From NCBI GenBank assembly GCA_041645495.1, contig JBAZPZ010000128.1:1-5467 (forward strand): 5,467 bases of DNA. The letters run 5' to 3'. Source of the DNA: 0-14-0-20-45-22 sp041645495. GTDB lineage: Bacteria > Fidelibacterota > UBA2242. The notes under the pieces are model-generated. The model was given only the letters and a program-made list of their open reading frames with translations, made no database searches and was not told where the DNA came from. The number at the start of each line of letters is the position of its first letter. Positions within the stretch are counted from its first letter, which is position 1. Both the position numbers and the translations under genes were made by a program. This document shows positions 1 to 5,467 of this stretch, piece after piece.

Positions 1-1251
1 CAACGGATCGATACACTGAAGGCGCGGATTTCTTCAGCGGCATATGCCGATACTTACCGGACGATGGATTATGGCTACACGGTTCAGGATTTTGATAATT
101 CCTACACAACGGCTCTTCGCGATCACGTTAAATATGGTTTAAAACCGTATGTTATCGATAGACGCCTATCCATTTTTTCGCAAATACAGACGGTTAACGT
201 GACGCCATTCGTTCTTCGGGAACCGACGGTCAGTTTAACGACCGATCGGCAGACGATTATCTTCGTCGATCTCTTTGACGAGCAACAACCGGCCGAAGTG
301 AATTTATCATACAAAAACGGCGAACAATTCGTCTCGCTTCCAATGACTTTGGATACCTTGTTGAAAGACGGAACGCTGACCTATTTTCGTTATCGGATTT
401 TATTGCCGAACCGACTGACAGGCGACGAACTGCGGTATTTCTTCAGTGCGCGGGATAACCAGAGCAAAACGGGACTTTTTCCGTTTGCCGTGCCTGTCCG
501 GACGCTCCGGTTTTTGTATCCTCCGGAAACGCTGAAAGTTTTTATCAACGAATTCCTCGCATCGAATTCCCGTATGAACACCGATGAGTACGGCGAGTTC
601 GACGACTGGATCGAGATTTTTAACGGCGATTCGGCGCTGAATCTAAGCGGCTGGACGTTGACCGACGATCCGGCGAATCCCGCGAAATGGACTTTTCCCA
701 ACACCATTCTATCGGAAGGCGGTTACCTGCTGATCTGGGCGGACGATCAGCCGGAACAAGGCGCCCTGCACGCGCCCTTTAAATTGGACAAATCCGGCGG
801 ATTCATCGGATTGTTTCAGAAAATCGACACAACTTACGAGATCGCGGATTCTTTCAACTATGGCGCACAGGAAACGGATTTTTCGTTCGGACGATTTCCG
901 GATGGCGGACAAATCCGGCAGATCATGTTGCCGACACCGAACAGCGGCAATATTTCAGAAGCCATCGGCAGTGAGATCAGATTGGCATCTTACTTCTCAC
1001 TCTTGCCTGCGTTTCCAAATCCGTTCAATTCCCAAACGCAGATTCGATTTTTCCTGCCCGAAGAAGATGCGGTCGAAGTAACAGTGATCGATTTATTTGG
1101 GCGTGAAGTTCTAAAAATCCCGTCAAACCGCCGACCGAGTGGATGGAATTCGCAGGAATTATCGTTTGATGAAATGCCGAGCGGCGTCTATTTTATCCGC
1201 GTTAAAACCGGATTCGGAAACCGGCTGACGAAGTGCGTTTTGTTAAAATAA
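1..1251 (+). CDS. C-terminal part of a secreted CotH-type/lamin-tail protein with T9SS type A sorting domain (5'-partial)
   Basis: The reading frame is open from the first base, so the 416 residues seen are the tail of a longer protein; the ATG at 64 has no ribosome binding site and lies inside a conserved segment, so it is not the start. Residues 1-60 (numbered from base 1) resemble the end of CotH-kinase-family proteins, with a 'HVKYGLKPYVIDRR' stretch. A beta-rich segment follows. Residues about 179-315 form a lamin-tail domain: 'VFINEFLASNS', then 'DDWIEIFN', 'LSGWTLTDD', 'WTFP' and 'GGYLLIWADD'. Residues about 331-416 form a type IX secretion C-terminal sorting domain: 'PAFPNPFN', a 'VTVIDLFGREV' strand, 'MPSGVYFIRV' and a basic end 'LTKCVLLK'. 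Proteins of this build are exported to the outer membrane, where the sorting domain is cleaved and the rest is anchored or released. Substrate and exact role cannot be told. It converges on the transporter gene, 35 bases away. The domain calls are firm; the CotH call rests on a short segment. Confidence 0.88.
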   Translation, partial: QRIDTLKARISSAAYADTYRTMDYGYTVQDFDNSYTTALRDHVKYGLKPYVIDRRLSIFSQIQTVNVTPFVLREPTVSLTTDRQTIIFVDLFDEQQPAEVNLSYKNGEQFVSLPMTLDTLLKDGTLTYFRYRILLPNRLTGDELRYFFSARDNQSKTGLFPFAVPVRTLRFLYPPETLKVFINEFLASNSRMNTDEYGEFDDWIEIFNGDSALNLSGWTLTDDPANPAKWTFPNTILSEGGYLLIWADDQPEQGALHAPFKLDKSGGFIGLFQKIDTTYEIADSFNYGAQETDFSFGRFPDGGQIRQIMLPTPNSGNISEAIGSEIRLASYFSLLPAFPNPFNSQTQIRFFLPEEDAVEVTVIDLFGREVLKIPSNRRPSGWNSQELSFDEMPSGVYFIRVKTGFGNRLTKCVLLK

Positions 1252-1286
1252 ATTTTCCGAAGGCGAAACCAGTCGTCCGGTCGATT

Positions 1287-2177
1287 TTATAGACTTCCGT
1301 CCATCGTACAATCGTCGCCGCAATATTCGATTTCGAGCGTGATATGTTCGCATCCAAATTCGTCTGCAATGGACTTTACGGCGGATTTGAGGCGGGCGAC
1401 TTCTTCATGGGATGTGTTTTCCGGGACGACGGCGTGAGTCGTTAAAACGTGATGTTCGCCGTCGAGCGACCAGAAATGCGTGTGATGGATCGACAAGACC
1501 TTCGGGATGGCGAGCAACCGTTTTTCGATCTCCCGCGCGCTGAGATTATCCGGAACCGCTTGCAGAAAAATCGCCATTGTTTTTTTGAAGTTCTCGACGA
1601 CATGCGTCAGTATGTAAATCGTGATGCCGATTGACATCAACGGATCGAGAATATACCAATCCCGGAACATCAGCACGACGCTGACGATCAGTACGACCGC
1701 CCAGCCGAGAACATCCTCCAGCAGATGCCACGTGATCACTTTCTGGTTCAGATTATTACCATTTCTGAGACGGAGAGCGGCGATGCCGTTAACCACGATT
1801 CCGACGATGGCAAAGAGGAACATTCCTTCCACTTTTGGAACGCTCGGATGAAAAAGCCGCGGAATGACTTCGGACAGAATGATGATGGAACCGACGATTA
1901 GGACGATCGTGTTCAACATGGCGGCGAGTAGCGAATAACGCTGGTATCCGTAGGAATACCGACGATCTTTTCCTTTTTTGGAGTAGCGATCGAGAAACCA
2001 TGACAACCCAAGCGTCAGGCTGTCGCCGAGATCGTGCAAAGCATCGGAAAGGATTGCCATGCTATTCGTCCAAAGCCCGCCGACGATTTCGAAAACGGTA
2101 AAGACGAGATTTAAAAGAAAAGCGATACCGATGTTGGTCGCGCTATCGTGATGATGATCGTGTGATTCTTTGTCCAT
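1287..2177 (-). CDS. Cation diffusion facilitator (CDF) family transporter, probably zinc efflux
   Basis: This 296-residue inner-membrane protein is a complete CDF transporter, which exports Zn2+ and related divalent metals in exchange for protons, normally as a homodimer. Six membrane segments fit residues about 14-35, 38-62, 82-104, 115-135, 150-172 and 176-195. The transport-site motif HxxxD is in TM2 (H48, D52, with D45 one turn earlier) and again in TM5 (H151, D155). This His/Asp pattern is typical of zinc-type members; iron/manganese-type members usually differ there. The N-terminus has a small His cluster (H6, H8-H10), while the loop between TM4 and TM5 is short and lacks the long His-rich stretch of some relatives. 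Residues about 205-285 are the cytoplasmic regulatory domain, including 'HTHFWSLDGEHHVLTTH'; three cysteines follow (C276, C286, C290). The ATG is supported by AGGA on the minus strand at 2184-2181, rather close to the start. It is transcribed alone, divergently from the kinase-like gene. Family is near certain; metal identity is inferred from the motif. Confidence 0.95.
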   Translation of the reverse strand: MDKESHDHHHDSATNIGIAFLLNLVFTVFEIVGGLWTNSMAILSDALHDLGDSLTLGLSWFLDRYSKKGKDRRYSYGYQRYSLLAAMLNTIVLIVGSIIILSEVIPRLFHPSVPKVEGMFLFAIVGIVVNGIAALRLRNGNNLNQKVITWHLLEDVLGWAVVLIVSVVLMFRDWYILDPLMSIGITIYILTHVVENFKKTMAIFLQAVPDNLSAREIEKRLLAIPKVLSIHHTHFWSLDGEHHVLTTHAVVPENTSHEEVARLKSAVKSIADEFGCEHITLEIEYCGDDCTMDGSL

Positions 2178-2324
2178 ATTTCCTATAGGTTCAGTTCAGC
2201 TAATTAAAAAACCGAGATAAGTTAATCAAAGTATGTCCAAAATATCATCCTCTTTTGAAAAATTGTTCGGCATGGACTTTCCAATCGACGCGGCCAGAAA
2301 TAGATTTTGATTTCGAGCCGAAAA
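2178..2324. promoter_or_regulatory. Divergent intergenic region between the CDF gene and the kinase-like gene
   Basis: Both flanking genes start here and run away from each other, so it must hold a promoter for each. The left two thirds are AT-rich. The best -10-like hexamer toward the kinase gene is TATCAT at 2243-2248, without a good -35 partner. On the minus strand TTGATT lies at about 2230-2225, but no convincing -10 sits at the right distance. A short tandem GTTCA repeat occurs at 2189-2198. No sigma-54 element or strong palindrome was seen. The promoter role is inferred from gene layout. Confidence 0.4.
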
Positions 2325-3506
2325 ATGGTAAAATCTGTGGGACGAGAAGTTAGAGTCAACGTAACTGAGCGTGAAATGGAAAAACGAATCGGAGAGTCAA
2401 GCGAGTCGGAAATGGAAGAAAAATATCTGTTGAACGTTTTCAATGAAGTGGAAGAAATCGTGACGATGAAGGGCGCCGATATGCGGTATCTCTGGGCGAA
2501 CCGATCGTTTGAGACGCTTTACAAGATGCCGTTGAAAGAACTCATCGGAAAAAACGATGCTGAACTGTTTCCGATGGAGATTGCCGACTGGAAAACGAAT
2601 GCGGACCGATCGACTTTGGAACTGGGAAAGCAGACTTTTTCAAAATCGTTTGATCTGAATGGAAAAATCATTCACGTCGAATCGACGATCGAAGTCGTCC
2701 GGAACTCGGCGGATCTTCCGGTAGGATTGCTGGAAGTCACGCATGACCGGACTGAAACAGAGGAATTCAAACGGAAGATCGAAGTGCTGAAAATGCGACA
2801 ATTTTCGGAAGGCAGTTTGTCGCAAATCGGTCGCCTGTTGCCCGGTATCGCTCACAATATCAGCAATCCGTTGACGATCGTTTCCGCGCGGGCGCAGTTA
2901 GTAAAAATGAAGCATCCGGAATTGACCGATCCGGACATTATCGTCGAACAAGTTAAAAAAATCGAATCCATTCTGACGAATTTGATAAAAAAGAGCCAGG
3001 AAGAGCAAAATCCCGAAATTCGGTTGTTCGACTTAAACGAGATTCTGAGAGGAGAGATCAACCTTCTGGAAGCAGATTCGTTTTTCAAACATCGTGTCGC
3101 CAAAGAAATCCATCTTCAGGAAGATTTGTCATCGGTAAGTGGAATTTATGGCGAGTTCTCCGAAATATTTTCTTCCGTCGTTTCCTTCATTCTGCAACAT
3201 GACGAAGAGTCCGAAGGGCGGTCTTTGTACATCAGAACTTTTCACGAAGAAGTCGATAATGTCGTCGAAATCGGCGGTACACCAAGAAAAGTAGATGCCG
3301 ACGATTTATCAAAGTACTTGACATCACCAAATAAAATGATTAATAATAAGATAGTTGACATCGATGAAATTCTGTTGACAAGATTGTATGGTGCATTTCA
3401 AAAATCGAGGAAATATGAAATCGTTTGGGACATATCGGACAAAGTGGATGCGACGATATGTTTCAGACTGAAAATACCCTTTCGGCTTGCATGGAAAAAA
3501 CCCTGA
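2325..3506 (+). CDS. PAS-domain histidine-kinase-like protein with degenerate ATP-binding domain (predicted pseudokinase)
   Basis: The ATG at 2325 gives 393 residues, a soluble cytoplasmic protein with no membrane segment or signal peptide. The start is uncertain: an in-frame TTG at 2307 and ATGs at 2376 and 2412 are possible, and none has a strong ribosome binding site. Residues about 34-140 are a PAS sensor domain ('MRYLWANRSFETLYKMPLKELIGKNDAELF'). A helix leads to a HisKA-type dimerisation region with the H-box 'GIAHNISNPLTIVSARAQLV' (candidate phosphoacceptor H177), where Asn replaces the usual Glu/Asp after the His. The C-terminal part still has the spacing of a HATPase domain, but its signature residues are lost: the N-box reads 'EFSEIFSSVVSFIL' with Ser where the Mg/ATP-binding Asn belong; the G1 'DxGxG' position reads 'IGGTPRKVD'; and the G2 Gly-rich segment is 'DEILLTRLYGAF'. 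The NtrC-family regulator begins two bases after the stop, so the two are surely co-transcribed. Likely role is signal input to that regulator, without its own autokinase activity. Confidence 0.88.
   Translation: MVKSVGREVRVNVTEREMEKRIGESSESEMEEKYLLNVFNEVEEIVTMKGADMRYLWANRSFETLYKMPLKELIGKNDAELFPMEIADWKTNADRSTLELGKQTFSKSFDLNGKIIHVESTIEVVRNSADLPVGLLEVTHDRTETEEFKRKIEVLKMRQFSEGSLSQIGRLLPGIAHNISNPLTIVSARAQLVKMKHPELTDPDIIVEQVKKIESILTNLIKKSQEEQNPEIRLFDLNEILRGEINLLEADSFFKHRVAKEIHLQEDLSSVSGIYGEFSEIFSSVVSFILQHDEESEGRSLYIRTFHEEVDNVVEIGGTPRKVDADDLSKYLTSPNKMINNKIVDIDEILLTRLYGAFQKSRKYEIVWDISDKVDATICFRLKIPFRLAWKKP
3318..3347 (+). promoter_or_regulatory. Possible internal sigma-70-like promoter ahead of the response regulator
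   Basis: TTGACA (3318-3323) matches the -35 consensus exactly and AATAAT (3342-3347) matches the -10 at five of six positions, with an 18-base spacer. It lies within the AT-rich 3' part of the kinase-like gene, about 160 bases before the response-regulator start. It could give that regulator some independent expression. The match may be chance, and the housekeeping promoter consensus of this lineage may differ from the E. coli one. Confidence 0.22.
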
Positions 3507-3508
3507 AA

Positions 3509-4882
3509 ATGCCCAAAATCCTCATCGTTGACGACGATCCGTATATCTGCGAAATCCTCGTGGAAATCCTTGCGGACGAAGGTTACACTTTCGACACTGC
3601 CAATAACGGACAGGAAGCGCTGGAAAAGTACAGCAAAGATTTCTTCGATTTAGTCCTCTTGGACATCAGCATGCCGAAAATGGGGGGAATCGAACTCCTA
3701 AGCAGACTGTTTCAGATCGACGGAGATGCGACCGTCATAATGGCGACTGCGCAACGAGACGTCGAAACGGTCGTGGAGGCGATCAAAAGCGGAGCGGAAG
3801 ACTATATCGTCAAGCCGTTTACCGATCTTTCATTCATCAAAGCGACCGTCCGGAAAGCCCTGAAAGTCAAAGCGATCAAAGAAGAAAACCAGTATCTGCG
3901 ACAGATGGTTGACATCCGTAGTCGCGTAAAAACGATGTCCATCATCGGCAACTGTCCGAACATGCAGGAACTGTACAAGATGATCCAGAAGGTTGCGCCG
4001 CTGGACACGACGATTCTGCTGGTCGGCGACACTGGAACGGGCAAGGAACTTATCGCCAAAGCGATTCATCAATGCAGTTCGCGCTTGGAGAAAAAGTTCA
4101 TCAGCGTGAATTGTGGCGGAATCCCGGAAACACTGCTGGAATCGACGCTTTTCGGATATGAAAAAGGGGCTTTTACCGGCGCTTTCAAACGTACGAAAGG
4201 CGTGTTTGAAGAAGCCGAAGGCGGGACGTTGTTTCTGGATGAAATCGGCGAAACCAGCCCGGCTCTGCAAGTTCGATTTCTGCGCGTTCTTCAGGACAAA
4301 ACATTTCAGCGTGTCGGCGGAACAGAAACAATCCACGCGAACGTCCGCATTATCTCCGCGACCAATAAGGATCTGCACGATGAAGTGAAAAAGGGCAAAT
4401 TCCGCGAGGATTTGTACTACCGGCTGAATATCATCACGCTATTTCTGCCGCCATTGAAAGAGCGTCGGGAAGACATTCCGTTGCTGATCAAACATTTTTT
4501 CTCGAAATACATGACTTCCGGAAATACCAAGCCGAAAGAAATCGACGAAGAATCTATGAAAATCCTGATGAATTGGGATTGGCCGGGCAATGTTCGCGAG
4601 CTGGAAAGCGTCATCGAGCGGGCGATCGCGTTGAGCGATTCTTCGTTGATCACCGTGAAAGATTTGCCGGATCACCTGAAAGCGAATCCGACTCCCATCG
4701 ATTCCAAAGTCGTCTTTTCCGTCGCTAAAGGAGATTTTGAAAAAAACTACCTTCGCGCGGTTCTGGAGCGCACAGGTTGGAATGTCAGCAAAGCGGCGAT
4801 CGAAACCGGAATTCCCCGGCAAAACCTCTACCTGAAGATAAAGAAGTTCGGTTTGAAGAATCCGAATTCCTCTTCCATGTAA
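3509..4882 (+). CDS. NtrC-family sigma-54-dependent response regulator (REC / AAA+ / Fis-HTH)
   Basis: Starting at the ATG at 3509, this is a full-length 457-residue bacterial enhancer-binding protein. Residues 1-120 are a receiver domain with acidic pocket D8/D9, phosphoacceptor D52, T80 and K102 all present, so it should accept a phosphate. A helical linker (about 120-143) leads to the AAA+ domain: Walker A 'GDTGTGKE' at 173-180, the sigma-54-contacting 'GAFTGA' loop at 220-225, Walker B 'GTLFLDEIGE' at 239-248, and arginine-finger region 'REDLYYRL' at 299-306. The end (about 420-450) is a Fis-type helix-turn-helix ('WNVSKAAIETGIPRQNLYLKIKKFG'). It would bind upstream sites and use ATP to open sigma-54 RNA polymerase promoters. 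The chosen ATG is two bases past the kinase-like gene's stop and gives the usual N-terminus 'MPKILIVDDD'; ATGs at 3491 and 3458 and a TTG at 3425 would overlap that gene and add non-conserved residues. Every catalytic motif is intact, unlike its partner. The target genes are not shown by the protein; the promoter downstream is a candidate. Confidence 0.96.
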   Translation: MPKILIVDDDPYICEILVEILADEGYTFDTANNGQEALEKYSKDFFDLVLLDISMPKMGGIELLSRLFQIDGDATVIMATAQRDVETVVEAIKSGAEDYIVKPFTDLSFIKATVRKALKVKAIKEENQYLRQMVDIRSRVKTMSIIGNCPNMQELYKMIQKVAPLDTTILLVGDTGTGKELIAKAIHQCSSRLEKKFISVNCGGIPETLLESTLFGYEKGAFTGAFKRTKGVFEEAEGGTLFLDEIGETSPALQVRFLRVLQDKTFQRVGGTETIHANVRIISATNKDLHDEVKKGKFREDLYYRLNIITLFLPPLKERREDIPLLIKHFFSKYMTSGNTKPKEIDEESMKILMNWDWPGNVRELESVIERAIALSDSSLITVKDLPDHLKANPTPIDSKVVFSVAKGDFEKNYLRAVLERTGWNVSKAAIETGIPRQNLYLKIKKFGLKNPNSSSM

Positions 4883-4907
4883 CAAAAATCCGACATCTCA
4901 TTTCTGA

Positions 4908-4928
4908 CGGAGGCGACTAAAACCTCCG
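4908..4928 (+). terminator. Hairpin after the response regulator, weak terminator candidate
   Basis: CGGAGG (4908-4913) and CCTCCG (4923-4928) can form a six-pair GC-rich stem around a nine-base loop, 25 bases after the regulator's stop codon. The position suits a transcript end. The following bases (GCGCTTGTTCCTTTG) are only moderately T-rich and have no uninterrupted T run, so it is at best a weak intrinsic terminator and may allow read-through into the pilus/secretion ATPase gene. Confidence 0.4.
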
Positions 4929-4944
4929 GCGCTTGTTCCTTTGA

Positions 4945-4964
4945 TTGTCATAATTATATGACAA
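4945..4964. promoter_or_regulatory. Perfect inverted repeat, candidate enhancer (activator-binding) site
   Basis: TTGTCATA and TATGACAA are exact reverse complements separated by four bases (ATTA). An 8+8 bp dyad with a short AT centre is what a dimeric helix-turn-helix regulator would bind. Its centre is about 103 bp upstream of the transcription start predicted from the -24/-12 element, within the usual range for NtrC-type activator sites. The NtrC-family gene immediately upstream is the natural candidate protein, though this pairing is inferred. The stem is AT-rich and lacks a T tail, so a terminator is less likely. Confidence 0.5.
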
Positions 4965-5030
4965 ACCGCGAGTCTAATAAATTCTTGCCATTTACCAGAT
5001 TCCCCGACGACAAATTCGAAATAGTTCATG

Positions 5031-5047
5031 CTGGCACGTGATTTGAC
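5031..5047 (+). promoter_or_regulatory. Sigma-54 (-24/-12) promoter for the downstream pilus/secretion ATPase gene
   Basis: CTGGCACG, four bases, then TTGAC fits the sigma-54 consensus YTGGCACG-N4-TTGCW with correct spacing: the -24 GG is at 5033-5034 and the -12 pair at 5045-5046. The whole -24 half matches; the one notable mismatch is A in place of C at -12. Transcription would begin near 5058, leaving a leader of about 60 bases before the ATG at 5119. A competing reading exists: TATAAT at 5054-5059 is a perfect sigma-70 -10 hexamer, with CTGGCA at 5031-5036 (four of six matches to TTGACA) 17 bases upstream. The sigma-54 call is favoured by the long -24 match and the adjacent sigma-54 activator gene. 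Confidence 0.55.
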
Positions 5048-5118
5048 TTCTCATATAATTGATTTTTTATCGTACGATTTTAACTAATGACTGGGAAGTT
5101 ATTTCTAAAGGCTAAAGC

Positions 5119-5467
5119 ATGAATGGAGAAATCCAGACAACCGATCCGGTTTTAAAACGGATCAACTCATTTATCACGACGAATAAAGTTCCGCGGGTGG
5201 AACTAAAGAGCATGGGCTTCATCGATCCGTCGGTGGCCGCGCTGATTCCGGAAGATACTGCTCGTCGGTTCGGTGCGCTGGCATTCGGACAAAAAGATGG
5301 CAAACTCTCGGTCGCGATGTGGAATCCGTTCGATCCGATCGCGCTTGAGACGATCCGGATAAGGACCGGTTTTTCTTTGGATGTCGTTTTTTCACCCAGA
5401 GCGGTTATCGAGGAAGAAATCGACAAGATTTATGCTCAAAAAGGAAATCTGGAAGAGAGCATGAAGG
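5119..5467 (+). CDS. GspE/PilB-type secretion or type IV pilus assembly ATPase, N-terminal domain (3'-partial)
   Basis: From the ATG at 5119 the frame stays open for 116 residues to the right edge. AAGG at 5108-5111, seven bases before the ATG, is a good ribosome binding site. Residues about 24-106 match the N-terminal domain of GspE/PulE/PilB ATPases (T2SSE_N/MshEN family): 'VELKSMGFIDPSVAALIPEDTARRFGALAFG', then 'DGKLSVAMWNPFDPIALETIRIRTGF', 'DVVFSPRAVIEEEIDKIY'. These hexameric motors sit on the cytoplasmic side of the inner membrane and power pilus assembly or type II secretion. The Walker motifs and zinc-binding Cys motifs of the motor would lie beyond the window. Some relatives bind cyclic di-GMP through two RLGxxL(V/I)xxG motifs; that motif is not evident here. 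The sigma-54-like promoter and nearby activator gene favour a pilus-type system under PilR-like control, but pilus and type II secretion versions cannot be separated from this domain, and other proteins also carry it. Confidence 0.85.
   Translation, partial: MNGEIQTTDPVLKRINSFITTNKVPRVELKSMGFIDPSVAALIPEDTARRFGALAFGQKDGKLSVAMWNPFDPIALETIRIRTGFSLDVVFSPRAVIEEEIDKIYAQKGNLEESMK

Noticed and set aside
64..66. ATG at 64 as the start of the first gene
   Set aside because: The frame is open to the window edge, the 21 residues before it continue the CotH-like sequence, and there is no ribosome binding site.
1252..1286. Shared terminator between the two convergent genes
   Set aside because: Only 35 bases are available and no stable GC stem with a T tail could be found on either strand.
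2307..2324. TTG at 2307 as start of the kinase-like protein
   Set aside because: It adds only six residues outside any domain, has no clear ribosome binding site, and an ATG follows at 2325. It cannot be excluded.
3355..3403. Second and third TTGACA hexamers as -35 elements
   Set aside because: No acceptable -10 hexamer lies 16-18 bases downstream of either.
3425..3508. Upstream starts (TTG 3425, ATG 3458, ATG 3491) for the response regulator
   Set aside because: They would add 6-28 residues before the standard receiver start 'MPKILIVDDD' and overlap the preceding gene. The ATG at 3491 remains a minor possibility.
3830..4885. Long minus-strand frames (3830-4378, 182 codons; 4439-4885, 148 codons)
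   Set aside because: They lie opposite the well-conserved NtrC-family gene, and their translations show no recognisable domain; they are antisense shadows.
4959..5042. Short plus-strand ORF of 27 codons in the intergenic region
   Set aside because: It has no ribosome binding site, starts inside the palindrome, and overlaps the -24/-12 element; no recognisable protein feature.
5112..5426. Minus-strand frame of 104 codons at the right end
   Set aside because: It is antisense to the GspE/PilB-type N-terminal domain, which is clearly the real coding frame.

Overview
The window carries five protein genes: two run off its edges and three are complete. It looks like ordinary chromosomal sequence from a bacterium of, or near, the Fibrobacterota-Chlorobiota-Bacteroidota (FCB) group, for example a Calditrichota-, KSB1- or Marinimicrobia-like lineage. 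The main reason is the first gene, which ends in a type IX secretion (Por) sorting domain of the 'FPNPFN' kind found almost only in that group. The lineage within the group is an inference. No tRNA, rRNA, CRISPR array, insertion sequence or transposase was seen.

Layout. (1) 1-1251, plus strand: 3' end of a secreted surface protein with a CotH-like tail, a lamin-tail domain and a T9SS type A sorting domain. (2) 1287-2177, minus strand and convergent with it: a complete zinc-type cation diffusion facilitator (CDF) transporter. (3) A divergent intergenic stretch of about 130-150 bases. (4) 2325-3506, plus: a soluble PAS-containing protein of histidine-kinase ancestry, whose phosphoacceptor-His region is recognisable but whose ATP-binding motifs are gone. 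(5) 3509-4882, plus, two bases after the previous stop: an intact NtrC-family response regulator (receiver, sigma-54 AAA+ and Fis-type HTH domains). (6) 4883-5118: a regulatory intergenic region with a hairpin, an 8+8 bp palindrome and a near-consensus sigma-54 -24/-12 promoter. (7) 5119 to the right edge, plus: the start of a type II secretion / type IV pilus assembly ATPase (GspE/PilB type), showing only its N-terminal domain.

How it may work together. The kinase-like protein and the NtrC-type activator form a translationally linked pair. The next gene begins downstream of a sigma-54-type promoter, with a palindrome centred about 100 bp upstream of the predicted start of transcription, where such activators usually bind. 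The simplest reading is a local circuit: PAS signal protein, then sigma-54 activator, then pilus/secretion ATPase gene, analogous to PilS/PilR control of pili. The unusual part is that the sensor seems unable to bind ATP, so it would have to act as a pseudokinase (scaffold, phosphatase or phosphate-accepting partner of another kinase). The promoter and operator are read by eye, and an overlapping sigma-70-like reading of the promoter exists. The metal transporter and the surface protein show no functional link to this circuit.
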